Below are positions 45,504 to 52,165 of a DNA stretch of 52,165 nt, piece by piece (position 1 is the stretch's first letter; each line of letters opens with the position of its first letter). Under the pieces are notes generated by a model, which worked only from the letters and a program-made list of their open reading frames with translations, was not told the origin of the DNA and searched no databases. The stretch lies in the NCBI GenBank assembly GCA_902362595.1, contig CABIXF010000028.1:1-52165 (forward strand), in the 5' to 3' direction. This DNA is from Bacteroidaceae bacterium (GTDB lineage: Bacteria > Bacteroidota > Bacteroidia > Bacteroidales > Bacteroidaceae). The position numbers and the translations under genes were made by a program.

Positions 45504-46994
45504 ATGACATACGCATTTATTACGGCAGCCGAAGCCGCTGCCACGATTCATCATGGGGACACCGTCGGCATCGGCGGATTTTCATCAGTAGGTACACCAA
45601 AAGCTGTGCCAGAAGCACTGGCCGCCTACGCAGAAGCACAACATGCTCAAGGTAAAGAATTCAAGGTCGGCCTCATCACGGGAGGCGCCACAGGCAATCA
45701 GGTAGACAGTGCCCTGGTCAAAGCCCATGCCGTATCGTTCCGTACGCCCTTCCAGTCGAACAAGGACATGCGCACGGCCATCAACCAGCACGAAGTGCAA
45801 TATTTCGACCTCCACCTCTCGCAAATCGGACAGGACGTGCGCTACGGTTTTCTAGGGAAAATCCATGTGGCCATCGTGGAAGCTTCCGACCTCACTGATG
45901 ACGGGGAGATTATCCTGAGTACCTCAGTCGGTATCTCGCCCACCCTGCTCCAGCAAGCCGAACGGGTCATCATCGAACTAAATGAAGCGCATACGGGCAA
46001 GCTCACCGGCATGCACGACATCTATATACTGGACAACCCGCCCTACCGGACGGAGATTCCTCTCTACCACGTGAACGACCGGGCCGGACGCACCAGCGTG
46101 AAAATTGACCCGAAGAAGATTACGGGAGTGGTCCGCACGAATGCCCGCGACCACATCGCCGCCTTCACGCCGCAGAACGAAGCCACCCTGCAAATCGGGC
46201 ACAACGTGGCCTCCTTCCTGCTGCGCGAATGGAAGAACGGCTCCATCCCCAAGGAGTTCCTGCCCCTGCAGTCGGGCGTGGGAAACATCGCCAACGCCGT
46301 ATTGGGTGCCTTGGGCGACGACCCGAACCTCCCCGCCTTCTCCATGTTCACGGAAGTGATACAGAACTCGGTCATCGACCTGATGCTGAAAGACCGTATC
46401 CGGTTTGCCACCGGCAGCTCGCTCACCCTGTCGGAAGACCATCTGGACACGATGTACGACCACATCGGCACCTTCCGCGACCGCATCCTGCTGCGTCCGC
46501 AGGAAATCACCAACCACCCGGAGATGATCCGCCGCCTGGGCATCATCGCCATCAACACGGCCCTCGAAGCCGACATCTTCGGCAACGTGAACAGCACGCA
46601 CGTATCGGGTAGCCAAATTATGAACGGCATCGGAGGCTCGGGCGATTTTGCCAGAAACGCCTTTTTGTCTATCTTTACCACCCCGTCGGTGGCCAAAGGC
46701 GGACTGATTTCGTCCATCGTGCCCCAAGTATCGCACGTGGACAGCACGGAACACGACGTGCGCATCCTCGTGACGGAACAGGGCGTGGCCGACCTGCGCG
46801 GGAAATCGCCCTCGCAACGTGCCCGCTGCATCATTGAAAACTGTGCACACCCCGACTACAAACAGCTGTTGTGGGATTACCTGAAACTTTCGGAAGGTCA
46901 CTCCTGCCACACGCCGATGTCGCTGCGCCATGCCTTCCAGATGCACCTGGCCTATGCCGAGACGGGCGACATGCGAAACACCAAGTTTGACTAA
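45504..46994 (+). CDS. Acetyl-CoA hydrolase/transferase (succinyl-CoA:acetate CoA-transferase type)
   Basis: A 496-aa class I CoA-transferase of Cat1/AarC length. Visible marks are VGIGGFSSVGTPKAVPEAL at the start, GVGNIANAVLGAL, the probable catalytic Glu in MFTEVIQNSVIDLM and the CoA-loop GIGGSGDFARNA. It swaps CoA between acetate and succinyl- or propionyl-CoA, which fits acetate/succinate fermentation in gut Bacteroidales. Rnz follows after 5 nt and is probably cotranscribed. Confidence 0.92.
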   Translation: MTYAFITAAEAAATIHHGDTVGIGGFSSVGTPKAVPEALAAYAEAQHAQGKEFKVGLITGGATGNQVDSALVKAHAVSFRTPFQSNKDMRTAINQHEVQYFDLHLSQIGQDVRYGFLGKIHVAIVEASDLTDDGEIILSTSVGISPTLLQQAERVIIELNEAHTGKLTGMHDIYILDNPPYRTEIPLYHVNDRAGRTSVKIDPKKITGVVRTNARDHIAAFTPQNEATLQIGHNVASFLLREWKNGSIPKEFLPLQSGVGNIANAVLGALGDDPNLPAFSMFTEVIQNSVIDLMLKDRIRFATGSSLTLSEDHLDTMYDHIGTFRDRILLRPQEITNHPEMIRRLGIIAINTALEADIFGNVNSTHVSGSQIMNGIGGSGDFARNAFLSIFTTPSVAKGGLISSIVPQVSHVDSTEHDVRILVTEQGVADLRGKSPSQRARCIIENCAHPDYKQLLWDYLKLSEGHSCHTPMSLRHAFQMHLAYAETGDMRNTKFD

Positions 46995-46999
46995 AAAGA

Positions 47000-47914
47000 A
47001 TGGAAAAATTTGACCTACACATCCTGGGATGCGGTTCGGCCCTGCCCACTACCCGCCATCAGGCCACCTCGCAGGTGCTCAACATCCGCGAGAAACTGTT
47101 CATGATTGACTGCGGCGAAGGCACACAGGTGCAGCTCCGCCGCGCCAAGCTGAAGTTCAGCCGGCTGAACCACATCTTCATCTCCCACCTCCACGGCGAC
47201 CATTGCTTCGGGCTCATGGGACTGATTTCCACGTTCGGCATGCTGGAACGCACGGCCGACCTCCACATCCATGCCCATGCCGACCTGCAGCGTCTGCTGG
47301 AACCACAACTGGAGTTTTTCTGCAAGGGGATGCCCTATCAGGTGGTGTTCCACCCCTTTAACCCGGGCGAACGTGCCGTGATTTACGATGACCGCTCCGT
47401 CAGCGTGGAAACCATCCCCCTGCGCCATCGCCTGCCTACCTGCGGCTTCCTCTTCCGCGAGAAACCGATGCCCAACCATATCCGGCGCGACATGATTGAT
47501 TTCTACGGCATCCCCATCTACATGATGAACCGCATCAAGAACGGCGAGGACTATGTGCTGGACGACGGGACGGTGGTTCCCAACGACCGGCTCACCACTC
47601 CTTCCGACCCGCCGCGGGCGTATGCCTACTGTTCGGACACGGTGTACCTGCCTCGTCTGGCAGAACAGGTGGCGGGCGTGGACCTGCTTTTTCATGAAGC
47701 CACCTTCACAGAAAGCGAGTCCGTCCGGGCCAAGCAGACCCTCCACTCCACCGCCGCACAGGCCGCCCGCATTGCCAGGGAAGCTGGAGTGAAACGCCTG
47801 CTCATCGGCCATTTCTCTGCGCGCTACGAAGACGAGAATACCTTGCTGGAAGAGGCCCGCGCCGTCTTCCCCGACACCCTGGCCGCCGACGAGGGGCTGA
47901 AAATCTCGCTCTGA
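47000..47914 (+). CDS. rnz: Ribonuclease Z
   Basis: A 304-aa metallo-beta-lactamase-fold tRNA 3' endonuclease of normal length. It has the zinc motif SHLHGDHCFGL, the HEATF motif and the C-terminal GHFSARY. It trims tRNA 3' ends where CCA is not encoded, as for the tRNA genes in this window. It begins 5 nt after the CoA-transferase stop. Confidence 0.95.
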   Translation: MEKFDLHILGCGSALPTTRHQATSQVLNIREKLFMIDCGEGTQVQLRRAKLKFSRLNHIFISHLHGDHCFGLMGLISTFGMLERTADLHIHAHADLQRLLEPQLEFFCKGMPYQVVFHPFNPGERAVIYDDRSVSVETIPLRHRLPTCGFLFREKPMPNHIRRDMIDFYGIPIYMMNRIKNGEDYVLDDGTVVPNDRLTTPSDPPRAYAYCSDTVYLPRLAEQVAGVDLLFHEATFTESESVRAKQTLHSTAAQAARIAREAGVKRLLIGHFSARYEDENTLLEEARAVFPDTLAADEGLKISL

Positions 47915-47957
47915 GACGTTAAAGAAAACTAACCTCATTAAACCGATTCCCCGGGAG

Positions 47958-47975
47958 ATTGTCTTACCAGACAAT
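47958..47975. other. Perfect 7-bp inverted repeat before the sigma gene
   Basis: ATTGTCT-TACC-AGACAAT, 18 nt upstream of the sigma-factor start. No T run follows, so it is more likely an operator or a structured leader than a terminator. Confidence 0.45.
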
Positions 47976-47993
47976 GACGAACCCGCACACGCC

Positions 47994-48545
47994 ATGAACA
48001 ATTATAACGAAAAAGAAACCATACTGATGCTTCAGGACCCGTCGATGCAACGAAAAGGCTTCGAACGGATAGTGAAGGCCTACAGCGAACAGCTGTACTG
48101 GCAGATACGGCGCATGGTGGTTTCACACGACAACGCCAACGACCTGTTGCAGAATACGTTCATCAAGGCATGGACCAACCTGGACTATTTCCGCGGCGAC
48201 GCCAAGATTTCCACCTGGCTCTACCGCATCGCCCTCAATGAGTGTCTGAACTTCCTGAACAAGCAGCGGGCCGAAAACCGCCTGTCGCTCGACGATGCCG
48301 ACGCGGCCCTGGCCAACAAACTGGAGAGTGACCCTTACTTCAACGGCGACGAAACGCAGAAGCTCTTCCAGAAGGCCATCCTGCAACTGCCCGAAAAGCA
48401 ACGCATCATCTTCAACCTGAAATATTTCCAGGAAATGAAATACGAAGAGATGTCGGAGATTCTAGGCACCAGCGTAGGGGCGCTGAAGGCGTCCTATCAC
48501 CATGCCGTGAAAAAAATAGAAGATTTTTTTCATCAACATGATTAA
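47994..48545 (+). CDS. ECF-type sigma-70 family RNA polymerase sigma factor
   Basis: A 183-aa sigma factor with region 2 (DLLQNTFIKAWTNLDYF, ISTWLYRIALNECLNF) and region 4 (LQLPEKQRIIFNLKYFQEMKYEEMSEIL), and no region 3. It is encoded 45 nt before two small genes for membrane or envelope proteins, the first of which sits in the usual anti-sigma slot. The regulon is unknown, and self-activation is likely by analogy. Confidence 0.93.
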   Translation: MNNYNEKETILMLQDPSMQRKGFERIVKAYSEQLYWQIRRMVVSHDNANDLLQNTFIKAWTNLDYFRGDAKISTWLYRIALNECLNFLNKQRAENRLSLDDADAALANKLESDPYFNGDETQKLFQKAILQLPEKQRIIFNLKYFQEMKYEEMSEILGTSVGALKASYHHAVKKIEDFFHQHD

Positions 48546-48590
48546 ACCTTTTTTACAAATTCGAATCTAACTTCCAAAGGAGGCAAAAAT

Positions 48591-48971
48591 ATGAAAAAGG
48601 AAGAAACTGACTTACTGAAGAGATGTGGAACCGAGAATCCTTTCACGGTGCCGGAAGGTTACTTTGAACGCTTCACGGAACAGCTGATGGAGAAGCTTCC
48701 GGAACGTGAGGCGCAGCCTGCGCCCAAACTGACGCTGTGGACACGCGTCAAGCCGTGGGTCTACATGGCCGCCATGTTCTGCGGACTGATGCTCAGCGTA
48801 CGGATGTTCGTGGGCGAAAAGCAGTCGCAGTCGCCTGCCGCCACCTCGGAAACGACGGATTTCACCGAAGTGCCCGACGAATACATCGACCCGATTGTCA
48901 ACCAGACCATGATGGACGATTATACCCTATACCAGTATCTCACCGATGCAGATACGGAAATCTATAAATAA
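48591..48971 (+). CDS. Small single-pass membrane protein, candidate anti-sigma factor
   Basis: A 126-aa protein with an unusually strong Shine-Dalgarno (AAAGGAGG) for this phylum. The N-terminal 60 residues are soluble and charged (NPFTVPEGYFERFTEQLMEKL), one membrane segment follows (WVYMAAMFCGLMLSVRMFV), and the C-terminal tail would be periplasmic. Gene position after an ECF sigma factor and this topology fit an anti-sigma factor, but I see no zinc-binding HxxxCxxC motif, so the role is inferred. Confidence 0.8.
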   Translation: MKKEETDLLKRCGTENPFTVPEGYFERFTEQLMEKLPEREAQPAPKLTLWTRVKPWVYMAAMFCGLMLSVRMFVGEKQSQSPAATSETTDFTEVPDEYIDPIVNQTMMDDYTLYQYLTDADTEIYK

Positions 48972-48981
48972 AGGAATGAGA

Positions 48982-49437
48982 ATGAAAAAAACAATTTACA
49001 CGCTCGTGCTCCTGCTGACGGTCTGCCTGACCGGCTTGCAGGCACAGAACGCCAAACTCAGCAAAGAAGAATTCCGCAACCGCCAGAAAGAATTTTTCAC
49101 CCAGCAGGCGGGACTGAGCAACGAAGAGGCACAGAAATTCTTCCCGCTCTACTTCGAGTTGCAGGACAAGAAACAGGTGTACAACAAAGAGGCGTGGCAG
49201 AAACTTCGCCAGGGGAAAAATGCCAATACCACCGAGACGGAATACGGCAAGATTGTGGAAGACGTGATTCAGGTCCGCATCGCCACCGATGAGCTGGAGC
49301 TGGAATACGTGCGGAAGTACAAACAGTTCCTCCCAGCCAAGAAAATCTATCTGCTGCAAAAGGCTGAAATGCGCTTCCACCGGGAGCTGCTGAAGGGCTT
49401 CAAGCACGGCCAGAAAGGTCAGGAGAAGAGAAAATAA
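48982..49437 (+). CDS. Small secreted Spy/CpxP-like helical protein
   Basis: A 151-aa protein with a signal peptide (cleavage near GLQAQ) and long amphipathic helices. The segment LSNEEAQKFFPLYFELQDK resembles the Spy/CpxP/zinc-resistance type of periplasmic protein. Two ATGs are possible; the one at 48982 has AAGGA about 7 nt upstream, while the one at 48976 directly abuts that site, so 48982 is chosen. It probably serves the sigma-factor envelope response. Confidence 0.8.
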   Translation: MKKTIYTLVLLLTVCLTGLQAQNAKLSKEEFRNRQKEFFTQQAGLSNEEAQKFFPLYFELQDKKQVYNKEAWQKLRQGKNANTTETEYGKIVEDVIQVRIATDELELEYVRKYKQFLPAKKIYLLQKAEMRFHRELLKGFKHGQKGQEKRK

Positions 49438-49467
49438 GGGTTCAGGCCGATTTTTTCGCCCCAAAAA

Positions 49468-49498
49468 TTTGGAAAACAAAATTCTTTACGTACCTTTG
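49468..49498 (+). promoter_or_regulatory. tRNA-Ser promoter
   Basis: TTTG (49468-49471), 19 nt, then TACCTTTG (49491-49498): a full consensus match, about 40 nt before the tRNA. Confidence 0.8.
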
Positions 49499-49538
49499 CA
49501 CCGCCTTCGAAAAACGAGGTACTCCTAAAAAGAGTTTT

Positions 49539-49623
49539 GGAGAGGTGGCAGAGTGGTCGATTGCGGCGGTCTTGAAAACCGTTGTACTGCGAGGTACCCG
49601 GGGTTCGAATCCCTGTCTCTCCG
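49539..49623 (+). tRNA. tRNA-Ser (anticodon UGA)
   Basis: An 85-nt class II tRNA with a long variable arm. The acceptor stem GGAGAGG pairs with TCTCTCC (one G-U), the anticodon loop CTTGAAA gives UGA, and the T loop is GTTCGAATC. No CCA is encoded. A strong promoter lies upstream and a terminator about 40 nt downstream. Confidence 0.96.
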
Positions 49624-49661
49624 CTGAAACCTAAGACATTAGGTAGTCAAATTAAGACAAC

Positions 49662-49693
49662 TCCCGTAAAATCAACGTTTTACGGGACTTTTT
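49662..49693 (+). terminator. tRNA-Ser terminator
   Basis: A 10-bp perfect stem TCCCGTAAAA/TTTTACGGGA (49662-49671 and 49678-49687) followed by CTTTTTCT. Confidence 0.85.
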
Positions 49694-50083
49694 CTATTTA
49701 TCCGGTGGACAACCGAAAGACATTCAAATGCCCACTTCAGACAAAGTTCCGTTACTAAATCGTTACTAAAAAATAACCTATAAAAATAGTAACGATTTTC
49801 GATGTAAGTCCTTGATTTGTCGCTCATTGACGTTCAAATGTCTGCTTGTAACCAAATTATTAATTATTCCTTTGCAGAGGGAAGTCATTACACCCACTGT
49901 AACGGAGCTAATTAAAAAAGAAAAGAATCAGGTAAACAAAAACAGAACAATTCGTACTTTTGCATGCGAAGAGTTTAAAGGTTACGCAACACACAGAAAA
50001 TAATGTAGCTGATAATTAATTCGTAGCCTATTACTACTAACTTAATTGTGGATTAAAAAATAACAGCTAATATCGAACGAATA
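49694..50083. other. Gap after tRNA-Ser with inverted and direct repeats
   Basis: No supported gene. GTTACTAAA is repeated in tandem at 49751-49759 and 49762-49770. AAATCGTTACTA (49757-49768) and TAGTAACGATTT (49787-49798) form a perfect 12-bp inverted repeat with an 18-nt spacer. TACTTTTG at 49955-49962 fits a -7 box for the regulator downstream. The place beside a tRNA gene suits an old integration site, but I see no integrase or tRNA-end duplication. Confidence 0.45.
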
Positions 50084-51828
50084 ATGTGCATACATAAATT
50101 TCAAAATATCATCATTACGCTGATGATTGTTGCGCTATTAGCTTCCTGCAACAGAAATACTCCAATATTGGAGCAGATGGATATGGCAGAAAATCTTATG
50201 AATACCAAACCTGATTCTGCACTTACCATATTGGAGAACATTCCGGTCACAAATATTAAAGGTAAAGAGATAGCAGCCAGGTATGCACTACTTAAATCCA
50301 TGGCATTGGATAAGAACTATATTGACACAACGACTTTCGATGTCCTTCAACCGGCCATTGATTATTATCTCAAAAAAGGTTCTCCTGACGAGAAACTTCG
50401 GACATATTATTATCAAGGAAGGATATATCAGAATCAGGGCGATGATGATTCAGCCATGCAATCTTTCTTGAATGGTCGTGATTTGAAACAAGTGGTAACT
50501 GATTCGTTACTACTGGCTCATACCTTGGTAGCACAAGGTACTTTGTATCTCAAACAGTATAAGATAAACGAGTTTGTTCAGAATAATATTGAAGCTGCAA
50601 GATTATATGGCGCTATAGGCAAAGGCATTTTTGAAATCAAGAGTTATACAAATGCGCTTGATGGCTATGTGATGTTGAATAACCAGTCCCCAGCAGACAG
50701 TCTTCTATCTATTTGCATACCGTTGGTGCAAAAGAATCCTGACGGAGAAGTATATCTTTTCACTTCTTTACTAACTTATACAATAAAATTCAGTTCTACT
50801 GATGAACTCAAATCCTTTTTAGATAAATATCAGGATTTGGAACTTTCCAAAGATGAAACTTTGAATTTCGCCCGAGGATATTCAAAAATTGGAGAGCAAG
50901 ACAAAGCTCTAAATTTTCTATCAAGAATAAATCCTGGTACATCTGATTTAGATTCACTTAAATATGCCGTTATAAAAATTGAAATTTTGGAGAAACAAGG
51001 GAAGTATGAGCAAGCTCTCAATCTGTATAGAAATTACTCTGCTATGTTGGAGCGTTATCAAAGCAAATTGCTTTCACAGGATTTGCTGTTTTCTGATAAA
51101 AAACATCAGCTTGAAATTGAAAACATCCGGAACATTCAGAACAGGGACAGAATCATTTGGGCAGTGCTTTGTGGTATATTCGCATTGACCATACTTGTTG
51201 GCTGGTTGTATTATCAAGCATACCGCAGTAAAACCAAGCGCATTCTTGCTGAGAAAGAGAATGCGAACCTTAAGCTGGAACAAGATAACCTACGCAAAGA
51301 AAAAAAAAGGCGGAACTTGAACGTGACAAGAAAATTCTGGAAACAGAAAACCTTAAATTAGAAATTATTCGATTAGAAAGCGAACGTGATAATTTGAAGG
51401 AATTGCAAAGAGATCTATCAGAATTGGCGAAGCCAATCCAAGATGTCATCAAGATTAGACTTGACATGCTCAACGGCTTATTGGCGAAAGAGATAAGCAA
51501 TAATGAGAGTTATGCAGAGCCATATAATAAGTGGATTGAGACCGTCCGTAATGATAAAAAGAAATTCATGGACTCAACCCGTCTTGCTTTTGCTGCATCG
51601 CATCCTAAATTTATGGAATATCTCGAACAACATGGATTATCCACTGATGAAATAAATTATCTGTGTTTGTATGCAATCGGGTTACGTGGTAAGGAAGTCG
51701 GAGAATATATCCAATTAAAACGTCACTACATTATAAGCCATGAAATCCGTAAGAAACTGGGCATAGACGAGCATGAGACCAATATTGGTCTTTATATCCG
51801 TCGGCAGTTGAAAATATTAGAAAATTAA
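50084..51828 (+). pseudogene. TPR-membrane-HTH regulator interrupted by a frameshift in an A9 run
   Basis: Two frames make one protein of about 580 aa. The first (50084-51361) has a lipoprotein-like signal (lipobox LASC, Cys22), TPR-type helices to about residue 350, a membrane segment (IIWAVLCGIFALTILVGW) and the start of a coiled coil. At 51300-51308 there are nine A, after which the coiled coil (AELERDKKILETENL) and the C-terminal HTH-like part (GLSTDEINYLCLYAIGLRG) continue in the other frame to 51828. One more A, or a -1 ribosomal slip on A AAA AAA, restores the frame. It could be a true mutation, phase variation, programmed frameshifting or a sequencing error. The full-length architecture suits a membrane-bound transcription regulator. 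Confidence 0.75.
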
Positions 51829-51858
51829 GTTCAAAAGCAAACATGAAGAACAACAGTT

Positions 51859-51893
51859 GCGCCGTCTTTATCATAAGGACGGCGTTATTATTA
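51859..51893 (+). terminator. Terminator after the TPR-HTH regulator
   Basis: CGCCGTC (51860-51866) pairs with GACGGCG (51878-51884), extended by further pairs toward a 5-nt loop, then TTATTATTATG. It lies about 30 nt past the stop. Confidence 0.65.
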
Positions 51894-52026
51894 TGACTAA
51901 GGCAAAATATCCATTCTGACGTACTCCGTAAAACTTTATAGAGTATCATAAAACTTCTTATCCTTGCATATATTATAACATATTAAAAATCAACAAAATA
52001 AAAATTTGTGCGTAAAACTTTTGCCA

Positions 52027-52057
52027 TTGGTTAAAAATATTATTAGCAATAAATTTG
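52027..52057 (+). promoter_or_regulatory. Promoter pointing out of the window
   Basis: TTGG (52027-52030), 19 nt, then TAAATTTG (52050-52057), a near-consensus promoter reading rightward toward a gene beyond the window end. The remaining 51894-52165 sequence holds no gene I can support. Confidence 0.5.
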
Positions 52058-52165
52058 TACCTGCTAATAATCAACCTCAAATCCGCAACTACGCGCCTAT
52101 ATGATACAGAAGCGAAAATAATCTGCATCGTTAGTAAAAAGGGGGCACAGTGCATCGAATGTCAC

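Noticed and set aside
45978..46946. 322-aa minus-strand frame opposite the CoA-transferase
   Set aside because: Shadow frame of a well-supported gene.
49812..50003. 63-aa plus-strand frame after tRNA-Ser
   Set aside because: No ribosome-binding site or recognised domain; it overlaps the probable promoter of the regulator.

Overview
The window looks like a Bacteroidales gut commensal (Bacteroides or Phocaeicola type). It has a SusC/SusD polysaccharide-utilisation pair, AddAB-type nucleases, kdsB, many lipoprotein signals, and promoter-like TAnnTTTG (-7) with TTTG-like (-33) boxes, which are the Bacteroidetes consensus. The assignment rests on gene families and promoter style, not on a database match.

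Layout. (1) 105-4031: a CRISPR array of 62 repeats, read leftward. (2) 4245-13063: a complete type I-B cas set on the minus strand (cas6, cas8b/cst1, cas7, cas5, cas3, cas4, cas1, cas2), preceded by an XRE-HTH/ImmA-IrrE-like gene (13079-14122) that sits 15 nt upstream of cas6. A terminator-like hairpin and a TATATTTG box separate cas2 from the array, so the array probably has its own promoter. (3) 14343-21389: a polysaccharide-utilisation operon (susC-susD-GH18-DUF1735/LamG lipoprotein), probably acting on GlcNAc-containing or N-glycan-like substrates. (4) 21998-22172: two identical tRNA-Arg(UCU) genes. (5) 22532-23557: an intact IS982-family element with a 6-bp target duplication, next to an unrecognised AT-rich 494-aa gene, followed by a decayed stretch. 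(6) 26338-32479: addA and addB homologues. (7) 32684-38987, minus strand: a DUF6057-like membrane protein, glgB, YhcH-like, DUF2461, an inositol-phosphatase-like protein and a MORN-repeat protein. (8) 39058-41108: kdsB and a zinc-motif-less M16 protein. (9) 41346-45240: a redox operon (polyferredoxin membrane protein, Tat-type Fe-S aldo/keto reductase, DUF1893, ECF-S-like membrane protein). (10) 45504-49437, plus strand: acetyl-CoA hydrolase/transferase, RNase Z, then an ECF sigma factor with two small envelope proteins. (11) tRNA-Ser(UGA), followed by a repeat-rich gap and a TPR-membrane-HTH regulator broken by a frameshift in a run of nine A.

The AT-rich CRISPR-cas and 23.5-26.3 kb blocks contrast with the GC-richer addAB and 41-49 kb blocks, which fits acquired defence DNA inside a conserved chromosome. 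The best candidates for something not already described are the XRE/ImmA-IrrE gene in the cas6 transcription unit, the four-gene redox/ECF-S operon, the orphan 494-aa protein, and the A9 frameshift in the TPR-HTH regulator. None of these can be called a new system from sequence alone. The array also holds a duplicated spacer, two spacers that encode the same peptide with different codons, and strongly palindromic spacers.
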